Below, one piece after another: positions 24,342-33,230 of a DNA stretch of 64,000 nt. Made by a program: the position numbers and the translations under genes. This DNA comes from JACMQX01 sp044225675. Its GTDB lineage: Bacteria > Pseudomonadota > Gammaproteobacteria > Burkholderiales > Burkholderiaceae_C. How positions within the stretch are numbered: the stretch's first letter is position 1; the number at the start of each line of letters is the position of its first letter. The notes beneath the pieces were generated by a model that worked only from the letters and a program-made list of their open reading frames with translations, searched no databases and was not told the DNA's origin. The stretch is taken from the NCBI GenBank assembly GCA_044225675.1, contig JBGAIH010000029.1:3552-67551 (forward strand), read 5' to 3'.

Positions 24342-25961
24342 ATGAGCGCCGTACTCGACCATCACGACCATTCGCATGACGACCACCACGACCACGCCCC
24401 GACGGGCTGGCGCCGCTGGGTGTTCGCGACCAACCACAAGGACATCGGCACGCTGTACCTGCTGTTCTCGTTCACCATGCTGATGGTTGGCGGCGTCCTG
24501 GCCCTGCTGATCCGCGCCGAGCTGTTCCAGCCCGGCCTGCAGGTGGTCAATCCCGAGCTGTTCAACTCGCTGACCACGATGCACGGCCTGATCATGGTGT
24601 TCGGCGCGATCATGCCGGGCTTCGTGGGCTTCGCGAACTGGATGATCCCGCTGCAGATCGGCGCGGCCGACATGGCTTTCGCGCGGATGAACAACTTCAG
24701 CTTCTGGCTGATGATTCCGGCAGCGCTGATGCTGGTCGGCTCGTTCTTCATGCCCGGCGGCGCGCCGGCAGCCGGCTGGACGCTGTATGCCCCGCTGACG
24801 CTGCAGATGGGCCCGTCGATGGACGCCGGCATCTTCGCGATGCACATCCTGGGCGCCTCGTCGATCATGGGCTCGATCAACATCATCGTGACGATCCTGA
24901 ACATGCGCGCCCCCGGCATGACGCTCATGAAGATGCCCATGTTCTGCTGGACCTGGCTCATCACCGCCTACCTGCTGATCGCCGTGATGCCCGTGCTGGC
25001 CGGCGCGATCACCATGACGCTGACCGACCGTCACTTCGGCACCAGCTTCTTCAACCCCGCCGGCGGCGGCGACCCGGTGATGTACCAGCACATCTTCTGG
25101 TTCTTCGGTCACCCCGAGGTCTACATCATGATCCTGCCGGCCTTCGGCATCATCAGCCAGATCGTTCCGGCGTTCTCCCGCAAGAAGCTGTTCGGCTACG
25201 CCTCCATGGTCTACGCCACCTCGTCGATCGCCATCCTGTCGTTCATCGTGTGGGCCCACCACATGTTCACGACCGGCATGCCGGTGACCGGCCAGCTGTT
25301 CTTCATGTACGCCACCATGCTGATCGCGGTGCCGACGGCCGTGAAGATCTTCAACTGGATCGCCACGATGTGGCAGGGCTCGATGACCTTCGAGACCCCC
25401 ATGCTGTTCGCCGTGGGCTTCATCTTCGTGTTCACGATGGGCGGCTTCACCGGCCTGATCCTGGCCATGGCGCCGATCGACATCCAGCTGCAGGACACCT
25501 ACTACGTCGTGGCGCACTTCCACTACGTGCTCGTGGCCGGCTCGCTGTACGCGATGTTCGCCGGCTACTACTACTGGGCGCCGAAGTGGACGGGCGTGAT
25601 GTACAACGAGACGCGCGGCAAGATCCACTTCTGGACCTCGCTGATCGCCTTCAACGTCACCTTCTTCCCGATGCACTTCCTGGGTCTGGCCGGCATGCCG
25701 CGCCGCTATGCCGACTACCCGATGCAGTTTGCCGACTTCAATGCCATCGCGTCCGTAGGCGCCTTCGCCTTCGGTCTGGCGCAGGTCTACTTCTTCCTCT
25801 TCATCGTGCTGCCGACCATGCTCGGCAAGGGCGAGAAGGCGCCGCAAAAGCCCTGGGAAGCCGCTGAAGGCCTGGAGTGGGAAGTGCCGTCGCCGGCGCC
25901 CTTCCACACCTTCGAGAATCCCCCGAAGCTCGACGCCACCGCCACCAAGGTGATCGGCTGA
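24342..25961 (+). CDS. coxA: Cytochrome c oxidase subunit I
   Basis: 539 residues with twelve transmembrane helices. Conserved features seen are FATNHKDIG at the N-terminus, TMHGLIMVFG with a heme a ligand, FFGHPEVYIMILP with the CuB His and Tyr, WAHHMF with the two further CuB His, and VVAHFHYVL near the end. It reduces O2 to water and pumps protons. The first 20 residues hold nine His and five Asp (HHDHSHDDHHDH), an unusually metal-binding-like tail. The start is the ATG at 24342 following AGGAAATCAAG. Confidence 0.97.
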   Translation: MSAVLDHHDHSHDDHHDHAPTGWRRWVFATNHKDIGTLYLLFSFTMLMVGGVLALLIRAELFQPGLQVVNPELFNSLTTMHGLIMVFGAIMPGFVGFANWMIPLQIGAADMAFARMNNFSFWLMIPAALMLVGSFFMPGGAPAAGWTLYAPLTLQMGPSMDAGIFAMHILGASSIMGSINIIVTILNMRAPGMTLMKMPMFCWTWLITAYLLIAVMPVLAGAITMTLTDRHFGTSFFNPAGGGDPVMYQHIFWFFGHPEVYIMILPAFGIISQIVPAFSRKKLFGYASMVYATSSIAILSFIVWAHHMFTTGMPVTGQLFFMYATMLIAVPTAVKIFNWIATMWQGSMTFETPMLFAVGFIFVFTMGGFTGLILAMAPIDIQLQDTYYVVAHFHYVLVAGSLYAMFAGYYYWAPKWTGVMYNETRGKIHFWTSLIAFNVTFFPMHFLGLAGMPRRYADYPMQFADFNAIASVGAFAFGLAQVYFFLFIVLPTMLGKGEKAPQKPWEAAEGLEWEVPSPAPFHTFENPPKLDATATKVIG

Positions 25962-25978
25962 TCACGCGGGAGCCCGGC

Positions 25979-26098
25979 ATGCCCATGACGCCTGAACAGA
26001 AGAAGAGCAACCTGCGCATGGCGCTGATCCTCGCGTCCGTGGCGGCGGTGTTCTTCATCGGCTTCATGGTCAGGATGGTTCTGCTGGGCAGCCGCTGA
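25979..26098 (+). CDS. Small cytochrome oxidase-associated membrane protein, 39 residues
   Basis: A charged start (MPMTPEQKKSN) is followed by one transmembrane helix (12-36). It sits 17 bases after coxA and 20 bases before cox11. Tiny one-helix proteins occupy this slot in many Burkholderiales oxidase operons and are annotated as cytochrome oxidase small assembly proteins. The Lys-rich N-terminus resembles the region before the helix in CoxIV/CcoQ-like peptides. Role inferred from position. Confidence 0.8.
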   Translation: MPMTPEQKKSNLRMALILASVAAVFFIGFMVRMVLLGSR

Positions 26099-26118
26099 GG
26101 CGGCCCCCAAGGATCGGC

Positions 26119-26730
26119 ATGAACCTCCGCAGCGCGAACCTCAAGATGGTGGGCAAGCTGGCCGTTGTCACGGCCGGCATGTTTGCCTTCGGCTATGCGC
26201 TCGTGCCGATCTACAAGCACATCTGCGAGCTGACCGGCATCAACATCCTTTCGCTGAGCGAGCGGCAGGTGCCGGGCAATGGCGTCGCTGGCGCGGCGGC
26301 CCGCCTGCCTGCCAACACGCAGGTGGACAGGACCCGTACGATCACCGTCGAGTTCGACGCCAACGCGCGCGGTCCCTGGGACTTCAAGCCGGCCATGCGC
26401 TCGATTCAGGTGCACCCGGGTGAGCTGACGACCGTGATGTACGAGTTCCAGAACGTGCAGAACCGCCGCATGGCGGCGCAGGCCATCCCGAGCTACGCGC
26501 CCGCGCAAGCCGCGTCGCACTTCAACAAGCTCGAATGCTTCTGCTTCAACCAGTACACGCTGGAGCCGGGCGAGAAGAAGACATGGCCCGTGGCCTTCGT
26601 CATCGACCCGAAGCTGTCCAAGGACGTGACCACGATCACGCTGTCCTACACCTTCTTCGAAGTGGGTGGCCGGACCCCGCCGGCGCCCGTCGCTGCCGTG
26701 GCCGCACCGTCAACGGGGGCAGGCACATGA
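26119..26730 (+). CDS. ctaG: Cytochrome c oxidase assembly protein Cox11/CtaG
   Basis: 203 residues. One transmembrane helix (10-30) anchors a periplasmic immunoglobulin-like domain with the copper motif C140-F-C142-F in LECFCFNQYTLEPGE. Cox11 delivers copper to the CuB centre of subunit I. It lies in the coxBA-ctaG-coxC order usual for Burkholderiales. The last codons overlap the next ATG (ATGA), so translation is coupled to the DUF2970 gene. Confidence 0.95.
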   Translation: MNLRSANLKMVGKLAVVTAGMFAFGYALVPIYKHICELTGINILSLSERQVPGNGVAGAAARLPANTQVDRTRTITVEFDANARGPWDFKPAMRSIQVHPGELTTVMYEFQNVQNRRMAAQAIPSYAPAQAASHFNKLECFCFNQYTLEPGEKKTWPVAFVIDPKLSKDVTTITLSYTFFEVGGRTPPAPVAAVAAPSTGAGT

Positions 26731-26945
26731 ACGCGCCCGCAACGCCGCCGGTGCGGGACAAGGGCTCGCTGCTGCGCACGGTGCGCGCGGTGGCCTGGTC
26801 GTTCATCGGCATCCGCAAGAAGAGCGGCTTCCAGGACGACCTGGCCAAGCTCAATCCGCTGCACGTCGTGGCCGTCGCCATCGTGGGCGTGATCGTGCTG
26901 ATCGCCGGTCTGATGATGTTGGTCAATTGGGTGGTGGCGCACTGA
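26727..26945 (+). CDS. DUF2970 small membrane protein
   Basis: 72 residues. It has a basic amphipathic N-terminal half (SLLRTVRAVAWSFIGIRKKSG) and one transmembrane helix (about 47-70), as in DUF2970 proteins that lie between cox11 and coxC in beta-proteobacteria. The ATG overlaps the ctaG stop. Function is unknown; operon position suggests oxidase assembly or stability. Confidence 0.85.
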   Translation: MNAPATPPVRDKGSLLRTVRAVAWSFIGIRKKSGFQDDLAKLNPLHVVAVAIVGVIVLIAGLMMLVNWVVAH

Positions 26946-26998
26946 GCGCGGCCGCTGAGAGAATTCAAGACAAGAGATAGAGAGAGCCAGGAGTTCAA

Positions 26999-27916
26999 AT
27001 GAGTGCAGCAACACACGGAACCACACCGTACTACTACGTTCCCCAGCCGTCCCGCCATCCGGCAATGGCCGCGCTGGGCCTGTTCTTCGTGATCCTGGGC
27101 GCGGGGCAGTGGATCAATGGCCATTCCTGGGGCATGTGGTCCCTGGCTTTCGGCCTGCTGTGGTGGCTGGGCGTGCTGTACCAATGGTTCGGCGATTCGA
27201 TCCGCGAAAGCGAAGGCGGCCTCTACGGCCACAAGATCGACCTGTCGTTCCGCTGGAGCATGAGCTGGTTCATCTTCTCGGAAGTGATGTTCTTCGGCGC
27301 GTTCTTCTCGGCCCTGTGGTGGGCGCGCGCGCACTCGGTGCCCGCGCTCGGCAGCCTCGACAACGCGCTGCTGTGGCCTGACTTCAAGGCGGTCTGGCCG
27401 ACCCTGGCGGCAGGCTCGACCACCTCGCCCGCCGGCATCATCGAGCCCTTTGCCGCGATGAAGCCGCTGGCTGTCGGCAACGGCATCTGGGCCACGATCA
27501 TGGGCTCCCTGCCGACCGTCAACACCGCGCTGCTGCTGACCTCCGGCATCACGATCACCATCGCCCACCACGCCCTCGTGGCCGGCAACCGGTCGCGCAC
27601 GATCACCTTCATGTGGCTCACGGTGGCCCTGGGCCTGATCTTCCTGTTCGTGCAGGGCTACGAGTACTACCATGCCTACCACGAGATGAACCTCAAGCTC
27701 ACCTCGGGCATTTACGGCTCCACCTTCTTCATGCTGACGGGCTTCCACGGCTTTCACGTGTTCGTCGGCATGCTGATGCTGCTGTTCGTGACGCTGCGCC
27801 TCATGAAGGGCCACTTCACGCCCGAGCGCCACTTCGGTTTCGAAGGCGCGGCCTGGTACTGGCACTTCGTCGACGTGGTCTGGCTCGGCCTGTACATCCT
27901 GGTGTACTGGCTTTGA
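26999..27916 (+). CDS. coxC: Cytochrome c oxidase subunit III
   Basis: 305 residues with seven predicted helices. Characteristic motifs include FIFSEVMFFGAFFSALWWARAH in the middle and FHGFHVFVGM followed by WYWHFVDVVWLGLYILVYW at the end. Subunit III stabilises subunit I. An internal insertion (about 120-165) makes it longer than the typical 260-290. The ATG at 26999 follows CCAGGAG. It is the last gene before a strong terminator, so coxC closes the first transcription segment of the oxidase cluster. Confidence 0.96.
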   Translation: MSAATHGTTPYYYVPQPSRHPAMAALGLFFVILGAGQWINGHSWGMWSLAFGLLWWLGVLYQWFGDSIRESEGGLYGHKIDLSFRWSMSWFIFSEVMFFGAFFSALWWARAHSVPALGSLDNALLWPDFKAVWPTLAAGSTTSPAGIIEPFAAMKPLAVGNGIWATIMGSLPTVNTALLLTSGITITIAHHALVAGNRSRTITFMWLTVALGLIFLFVQGYEYYHAYHEMNLKLTSGIYGSTFFMLTGFHGFHVFVGMLMLLFVTLRLMKGHFTPERHFGFEGAAWYWHFVDVVWLGLYILVYWL

Positions 27917-27935
27917 GCAAGCGGCCTCTCCTCCC

Positions 27936-27960
27936 AAAAAGCGCCGCAAGGCGCTTTTTT
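27936..27960 (+). terminator. Rho-independent terminator after coxC
   Basis: A perfect 10-bp stem (27936-27945 with 27950-27959) has a GCAA loop, and the T tract ends at 27960. The A-run on the other arm would let it also stop leftward transcription from the small protein at 27972-28199. Confidence 0.93.
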
Positions 27961-27971
27961 GTTAGCGCGCT

Positions 27972-28199
27972 TCAGCGGCCCTGCGGGATGCCCGTGGGCT
28001 GGATGTAGCCAAGCTTCCAGGCCAGCAGGATGCAGATGAACAGCAGAACCGAAAAGCCGATGCGCAGCGCAAGCGCGCGGGCCATCCGGTTCTTGCGTGA
28101 CTGGGCGTCCCCGCCCTTGAGCATGAAGAACAGCGCCGAGCCCAGGCTGCCCAGAATGGCAACGAAAGCCAGCAGAACGAGGTATGTCATGGGAGTCAT
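27972..28199 (-). CDS. Twin transmembrane protein (DUF2909-like), 75 residues
   Basis: Two hydrophobic helices (about 5-27 and 44-65) are separated by a basic loop (KGGDAQSRKNRMARAL), the layout of the twin-transmembrane DUF2909 proteins found in oxidase clusters. It is transcribed against the operon and nearly head-to-head with the SURF1 gene, leaving 6 bases between the two starts. An alternative ATG at 28190 removes only three residues. Its 3' end abuts the coxC terminator. Role unknown. Confidence 0.8.
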   Translation of the reverse strand: MTPMTYLVLLAFVAILGSLGSALFFMLKGGDAQSRKNRMARALALRIGFSVLLFICILLAWKLGYIQPTGIPQGR

Positions 28200-28205
28200 T
28201 ATCCC

Positions 28206-28952
28206 GTGACCGTCCGCGCGCCGCTGGCCCTGTCGAGCCCACGCTTCTGGCTGCTCACGCTGGCTGCCTTGATCGGTGCGGGCGTGACGCTCTCGCTCGG
28301 GTTCTGGCAGTTGTCTCGTGCGTCGCAGAAAGAGGCGCTGATGGCGGCCATCCGCACGCAGGCCAGCCTGCCTGCGTTGCAGGGTGCGGACCTGGCCGGC
28401 TCCGCGCTGCCGGCCTCGCTCGTGCACCGGCAGGTGGCGCTGCGGGGGCGCTGGGTGCCGTCGGCGACAGTGTTTCTGGACAACCGCCAGATGCACGGAA
28501 CTCCGGGATTCTTCGTCGTCACGCCCTTGCAGCCCGAGGGCGGGGGCCGCGCGGTGCTGGTGCAGCGTGGCTGGGTTCAGCGCAACTTCCTGGACCGCAC
28601 GCAGCTGCCTCGCGTGCCCACGCCCGAAGGCCTGGTGGAGGTGCGCGGCCGCATTGCCCCCCCGCCTTCCAAGCTTTACGACTTCAAGGCGGTCGAGTCA
28701 GGCCCCATCCGGCAAAATCTCGACCTGGCGGCCTTCTCCGCCGAGACGCGTCTGCCGCTGATGGAGGTCACGCTGCTGCAGACCGGCGGCGCTGGCGACG
28801 ATGGCCTGCAGCGCGACTGGCCCGAGGCCGATCTCGGCATCGCCAAGCACTATGGCTATGCGTTTCAATGGTGGGGACTGAGCGCCCTGATCGCAACACT
28901 TTATGTCTGGTTCCAAATTGTCCGACGCATCCGCTTCGAACGCCGCGCCTGA
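28206..28952 (+). CDS. SURF1-family oxidase assembly protein
   Basis: 248 residues. Two transmembrane helices (about 12-32 and 215-235) flank a periplasmic domain containing VALRGRWVPSATVFLDNRQ and GFFVVTPLQ, and the C-terminal HYGYAFQWWGLSA motif is diagnostic of SURF1. It helps heme a insertion into subunit I. The start is GTG at 28206, 6 bases from the divergent small gene. Its end overlaps the next gene by 50 bases. Confidence 0.93.
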   Translation: MTVRAPLALSSPRFWLLTLAALIGAGVTLSLGFWQLSRASQKEALMAAIRTQASLPALQGADLAGSALPASLVHRQVALRGRWVPSATVFLDNRQMHGTPGFFVVTPLQPEGGGRAVLVQRGWVQRNFLDRTQLPRVPTPEGLVEVRGRIAPPPSKLYDFKAVESGPIRQNLDLAAFSAETRLPLMEVTLLQTGGAGDDGLQRDWPEADLGIAKHYGYAFQWWGLSALIATLYVWFQIVRRIRFERRA

Positions 28953-29634
28953 GCCGCGTGGCGCCGGGGACCATCCGCTGGACCTCACGGTGTATTCCAT
29001 GCCCACGCCGCAGGAGGCGATGGGCGCGACCACGCGCCGTACGGCGGCGGGCCGCTGGAAGATGCTGGCCGTCATGCTCGTGTGCGCCGCACCGGTGATC
29101 GCGTCGTACTTCACCTACTACGTCATCCGCCCGGAAGGTCGGCGCAATTTCGGCGAGCTGATCGACCCGCAGCGGCCGACACCCGACCTCAAGGCGGTGG
29201 CGCTGGACGGCACGGCCGTGAACCTGCGTTCGCTCAAGGGCCAGTGGCTGCTGGTGAGCGTGGCCGGCGGCGCGTGCGATGCGGCCTGCCAGAACAATCT
29301 GTACCTTCAGCGGCAACTGCGCGAGAGCCTCGGCAAGGAAAAGGCCCGGGTCGACTGGGTCTGGCTGGTGTCCGACGACGTCCCCGTGGCCGAGGCGCTG
29401 CGCCCTGCGCTCAGGGAGGCCACGGTGCTGCGCGTGCCGGGCCAGGAGCTGGGCCGCTGGCTGGCTCCCGCAGCCGGGCAAAGCCTGCCTGCGCATCTGT
29501 ACGTGGTCGATCCCATGGGCAACTGGATGATGCGGTTCCCGCCGTCGCTCGACAAGGCGGGCGCGGCCAAGGCCAAGCGCGATGTCGAACGCCTGCTGCG
29601 GGCCTCGGCCTCGTGGGACGAAGCGGGCCGCTGA
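28903..29634 (+). CDS. Membrane-anchored Sco-like thioredoxin-fold protein
   Basis: 243 residues. One transmembrane helix (about 54-75) precedes a periplasmic domain beginning ALDGTAVNLRSLKGQWLLV. A CDAAC motif sits where Sco1 has CxxxC, and a later HLYVVDPMGNW gives the possible third copper ligand. It resembles a degenerate SCO/thioredoxin protein; similar genes lie between SURF1 and ctaA in other Burkholderiales. A copper or thiol role is inferred. It starts inside the SURF1 gene and ends 9 bases before ctaA. Confidence 0.8.
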   Translation: MSGSKLSDASASNAAPEPRGAGDHPLDLTVYSMPTPQEAMGATTRRTAAGRWKMLAVMLVCAAPVIASYFTYYVIRPEGRRNFGELIDPQRPTPDLKAVALDGTAVNLRSLKGQWLLVSVAGGACDAACQNNLYLQRQLRESLGKEKARVDWVWLVSDDVPVAEALRPALREATVLRVPGQELGRWLAPAAGQSLPAHLYVVDPMGNWMMRFPPSLDKAGAAKAKRDVERLLRASASWDEAGR

Positions 29635-29643
29635 GCACTCCCC

Positions 29644-30807
29644 ATGGATGCACAACCGCTCTACGACCTGGCCCCGGTGGCCCGCCTCATGCTCATGGGC
29701 GTCGTCATCGCCATCGGGCCGCTGGCCTGGGTGTGGCTGCGCAATCGTGGCGCGTCGCCCGCGCGGCGGCTTCATGCGCTGACGCTGCTGACGCTGTTCC
29801 TGACCTTCGATCTGGTTCTGTTCGGTGCCTTCACCCGCCTCACCGATTCGGGCCTGGGCTGCCCCGACTGGCCGGGCTGCTATGGCAACGCGAGCCCGCT
29901 GGGCGCTCGCGCCGAAATCGCAGCCGCGCAGGCCAACATGCCCACCGGTCCGGTGACCCACGGCAAGGCCTGGGTCGAGATGATCCATCGCTATCTCGCG
30001 ACCGGCGTCGGCGTACTGATCCTCGTCCTCGCAGCGACCAGCTGGGTCCAGCGCCGACACGGCCAGGGCGGCGTGCCCGTTCATCCGGGATGGCCGACGC
30101 TGACCCTGGCGTGGGTCTGCGTGCAAGGCGCCTTCGGGGCCCTGACGGTGACCATGAAGCTGTTCCCTGCGATCGTGACCCTGCACCTGCTCGGCGGACT
30201 GGCGCTGCTGTCGCTCCTGAGCGTGCAGGCTGTGCGGCACGCGCAGGCCTGGCGCGAGCAGGCGCCGGTGGCGCTCGGGCTCGCGACGCGTGGCCTGCTG
30301 GTCGCGTCCTTCGTGGCCGTGGTCGTCCAGGTGGCCCTGGGCGGCTGGGTCAGCACCAACTATGCAGTGCTGGCGTGCAATGAGTTTCCGACCTGCCAGT
30401 CCAGCTGGTGGCCCTACATGGACTTCCGCCAGGGCTTCGAGATCTGGCGCGAGCTGGGCAAGACGGGTGAGGGCGAGCACATCGGTTTCGCGGCACTGAC
30501 CGCGATCCACTACACCCATCGGCTGTCGGCGTATCTGGTCTTTGCGCTGCTGGGCTTTCTCGCGTGGCGGCTGCACCGGGTGCCGGCGCTGCGCGGGCAG
30601 GCCCGCTGGATCACCGCGCTGGCCCTGTGGCAGTTCGCCACCGGCCTGAGCAACGTCGTGCTGGACTGGCCGCTCGTGGCCGCCGTGTCGCATACCGGCG
30701 GCGCCGCCGGACTCGTGGTGGTGCTCACCTGGTCGCTGGCTGCCAGCCGGACTGCCTGGGACACGGTGAGTGCATCACGCATGAGCGCATCGAGGCTTGG
30801 AGCATGA
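29644..30807 (+). CDS. ctaA: Heme A synthase (COX15/CtaA)
   Basis: 387 residues and eight transmembrane helices. Seen are FTRLTDSGLGCPDWPGCYG, MIHRYLATGVG, LHLLGGLALL and AIHYTHRLSAY, giving the four heme-ligating His of two helical bundles. It oxidises the C8 methyl of heme O to make heme A for the oxidase. The stop overlaps the ctaB start (ATGA), so the two heme-modifying enzymes are coupled. Confidence 0.95.
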   Translation: MDAQPLYDLAPVARLMLMGVVIAIGPLAWVWLRNRGASPARRLHALTLLTLFLTFDLVLFGAFTRLTDSGLGCPDWPGCYGNASPLGARAEIAAAQANMPTGPVTHGKAWVEMIHRYLATGVGVLILVLAATSWVQRRHGQGGVPVHPGWPTLTLAWVCVQGAFGALTVTMKLFPAIVTLHLLGGLALLSLLSVQAVRHAQAWREQAPVALGLATRGLLVASFVAVVVQVALGGWVSTNYAVLACNEFPTCQSSWWPYMDFRQGFEIWRELGKTGEGEHIGFAALTAIHYTHRLSAYLVFALLGFLAWRLHRVPALRGQARWITALALWQFATGLSNVVLDWPLVAAVSHTGGAAGLVVVLTWSLAASRTAWDTVSASRMSASRLGA

Positions 30808-31700
30808 GCGCCGTTTCTTCCGGCCAGCGGCCGTCCGTCTTTCGCCAGTTCTACGCGCTGACCAAGCCGCGCGTGATCCAGCTCATCGTGTTCTGCGCGC
30901 TGATCGGCATGGTGCTCGCGGTCCCCGGCCTGCCGGGTCTGCGCGACGTGCAGCAGGCGGCCATCGCCTGCCTGGGCATCTGGCTGGTGGCGGGCGCGGC
31001 GGCGGCATTCAACTGCATCGTGGAGCAGGGCATCGACGCCAAGATGAAGCGCACCGCCTGGCGGCCCACCGCCAAGGGCGAACTCAGCAATACGCAGACG
31101 CTGCTGTTCTCGGCGGTGCTGTGCGGCGCCGGCTCCTGGCTCCTCTATGTCTGGGTCAACCCGCTCACCATGTGGCTGACCTTCGCCACCTTCGTCGGCT
31201 ATGCGGTGATCTACACCGTCATCCTCAAGCCGCTCACGCCGCAGAACATCGTGATCGGCGGCGCATCCGGCGCGATGCCGCCGGTGCTGGGCTGGGCGGC
31301 CATGACGGGCGACGTCGGACCCGAGGCGCTCATCCTGTTTCTCATCATCTTCCTGTGGACGCCGCCGCATTTCTGGGCGCTGGCGCTGTACCGCGTGGAG
31401 GACTACCGCAAGTCCGGCCTTCCGATGCTCCCCGTGACGCATGGCAACGAGTTCACGCGGCTGCAGGTCCTGCTGTACACGCTCATCCTGTTTGCCGCGT
31501 GCCTGATGCCCTTCATCTACGGCATGAGCTCGTGGATCTATCTGGCGGCAGCGCTCGCGCTGAGCGCGGGCTTCACTGGCTATGCCTTCCGGCTGTGGCG
31601 CAGCTACTCTGACGAACTCGCTCGCCGCACTTTCCGTTTCTCGCTGATCCACCTGAGCGTGCTGTTCGCGGCGCTGCTTCTGGACCACTACCTTCTGTGA
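30804..31700 (+). CDS. ctaB: Protoheme IX farnesyltransferase (heme O synthase)
   Basis: 298 residues, UbiA-family membrane prenyltransferase. The first Asp-rich region reads NCIVEQGIDAKMKRTAWRP and the second YRVEDYRKSGLPMLP. It attaches a farnesyl group to heme B, making heme O for CtaA. Nine helices are predicted. The start overlaps the ctaA stop and its stop overlaps a possible GTG start of the sco gene. Confidence 0.96.
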   Translation: MSAVSSGQRPSVFRQFYALTKPRVIQLIVFCALIGMVLAVPGLPGLRDVQQAAIACLGIWLVAGAAAAFNCIVEQGIDAKMKRTAWRPTAKGELSNTQTLLFSAVLCGAGSWLLYVWVNPLTMWLTFATFVGYAVIYTVILKPLTPQNIVIGGASGAMPPVLGWAAMTGDVGPEALILFLIIFLWTPPHFWALALYRVEDYRKSGLPMLPVTHGNEFTRLQVLLYTLILFAACLMPFIYGMSSWIYLAAALALSAGFTGYAFRLWRSYSDELARRTFRFSLIHLSVLFAALLLDHYLL

Positions 31701-31708
31701 GTACCACC

Positions 31709-32308
31709 ATGGACAAACGTCTCTTCCTGCGTCTGGCGGCATCGCTAGGCGGCCTTGCGCTTCTTGCGGCCTGCTCGAAGGAGAAGCCCCAGTTCAAGTC
31801 GGTGGACATCACGGGCGCGGACTACGCGCGCGACTTCCAGCTGGCCGACCACAATGGCCAGCAGCGCAGCATCAAGGACTTTCGCGGAAAGGTCGTGGTG
31901 ATGTTCTTCGGCTTCACGCAGTGTCCTGACGTGTGTCCGACCTCCATGGCGGAGCTGGCAGAAGTCAAGAAGCTGCTCGGAAAGGACGGCGACCGCGTGC
32001 AGGGTCTGTTCGTCACGGTGGACCCGGAGCGCGACACCGCGCCGGTGCTCAAGGCCTACATGGGCAACTTCGACCCGAGCTTCCTCGCGCTCGTGCCCAC
32101 GCCCGAGAAGCTCGCCGAAGTCGCCAAGGACTACAAGGTCTACTACAAGAAGGTCGACGGCAAGACACCCGGCAGCTACACCATGGACCACTCCGCCGCG
32201 AGCTACGTCTATGACACCCAGGGCAATCTGAGGCTCTATACGCGCTACGGCTCGGGCGCGCAGGCCCTGGCCTCGGACATCCGCCTGCTGCTCGCCCAGG
32301 CGGGCTGA
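31709..32308 (+). CDS. SCO1/SenC-family copper chaperone lipoprotein
   Basis: 199 residues from the ATG at 31709. The lipobox LLAAC places a lipidated Cys at 22. The thioredoxin-fold domain has CPDVCP (the CxxxC copper pair) and a later MDHSA His. SCO proteins deliver copper to the CuA site of subunit II. A GTG at 31697 overlapping the ctaB stop is an alternative start. Its stop abuts the stop of the convergent response-regulator gene: TGATCA holds both. Confidence 0.94.
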   Translation: MDKRLFLRLAASLGGLALLAACSKEKPQFKSVDITGADYARDFQLADHNGQQRSIKDFRGKVVVMFFGFTQCPDVCPTSMAELAEVKKLLGKDGDRVQGLFVTVDPERDTAPVLKAYMGNFDPSFLALVPTPEKLAEVAKDYKVYYKKVDGKTPGSYTMDHSAASYVYDTQGNLRLYTRYGSGAQALASDIRLLLAQAG

Positions 32309-33085
32309 TCAGCCGAGTCCGGAGTCGATCCGGGCGGGCGGCGGCTTGACGTCGCCCTTGAGCAGCGCACGCCAGCCGAGCTTGTCCGACGCGGCGATCG
32401 CCTCGGCCCGGGTGTTCACATTGAGCGCATGGAGGATGGCGGCCACGTGGCCCTTGACGGTGCCCATGGCGAGATTCATGTCGCGGCAGATCAGCTTGTT
32501 GGACTTGCCTTCGAGCAACTGCCGCAGCACGTCGACCTGCCGCGTCGTGAGGCCTGCGGACTGCGGCGTGTGGTTGGGGGACGTCGCGTCCAGCGACGGG
32601 CTGGCCACCTGCGCGCCCATGTCGGCCCTGAACATCTCGGGCGGCACGTACACACCCCCGGCGAGCACGAAGCGCAGAGCGCTCAGCAGCGTGCCCTTGC
32701 CCGCCAGCTTCGGGATGAAGCCCAGCACGCCACGCTTGACGGCCGTCTGTACGGTCTGCAGGTCATACGAGGCGGAGATCACCACGACGCGCGCGTCAGG
32801 GCATTCCTTCTCGAATCCGTCGAGCGCCATCAGGCCACTGACGCCGGGCATGTTGAGGTCCAGCAGGACCAGGTCGAAGTCCGGGCTGCCCTGGTACATG
32901 GCGATCGCGCCGTCCAGCGATTCGGCCTCCACGACCTCGACGTTGGCGTCCAGTTGCCGCAGCGCGAGGACGAGGCCGTCACGCACCAACTGGTGGTCGT
33001 CTGCAATGAGGATCTTGAGGGATACGCCGGACAATCCCGAAGGCGTCAGGGGCTGGGCTTGCGCTGTTGAATGGTCGCCGTTCAT
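32309..33085 (-). CDS. Orphan LuxR/NarL-type response regulator
   Basis: 258 residues: a 22-residue leader, a receiver domain (23-140, DD29-30, phosphoacceptor D76 in LLDLNMPG, Lys in FIPKLAG) and a C-terminal LuxR helix-turn-helix (about 180-245, LTTRQVDVLRQLLEGKSNKLICRDM). It should bind DNA as a dimer when phosphorylated. No kinase gene is adjacent. The 250-base AT-rich gap upstream separates it from a divergent pseudopilin gene, which is a possible target. The gene at 62710 encodes a second regulator of the same type. Confidence 0.9.
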   Translation of the reverse strand: MNGDHSTAQAQPLTPSGLSGVSLKILIADDHQLVRDGLVLALRQLDANVEVVEAESLDGAIAMYQGSPDFDLVLLDLNMPGVSGLMALDGFEKECPDARVVVISASYDLQTVQTAVKRGVLGFIPKLAGKGTLLSALRFVLAGGVYVPPEMFRADMGAQVASPSLDATSPNHTPQSAGLTTRQVDVLRQLLEGKSNKLICRDMNLAMGTVKGHVAAILHALNVNTRAEAIAASDKLGWRALLKGDVKPPPARIDSGLG

Positions 33086-33230
33086 GACTGGTACACCTTG
33101 CTGAATCAGTGGTTGAGTGTTGGGCCGGATGGCCGTATTCCATTCCAGATATGGCGTTCATATGTAACGAAATATTATTCTATGGCCTGCTTTTGTCTTC
33201 ACGTCAATCATTGTGCGAAGAACTTCACGA

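Noticed and set aside
27972..28496. Longer minus-strand gene through the SURF1 start
   Set aside because: The extension covers the SURF1 coding region antisense and adds Arg/Gln-rich sequence. The twin-helix protein has its own ATG at 28199.
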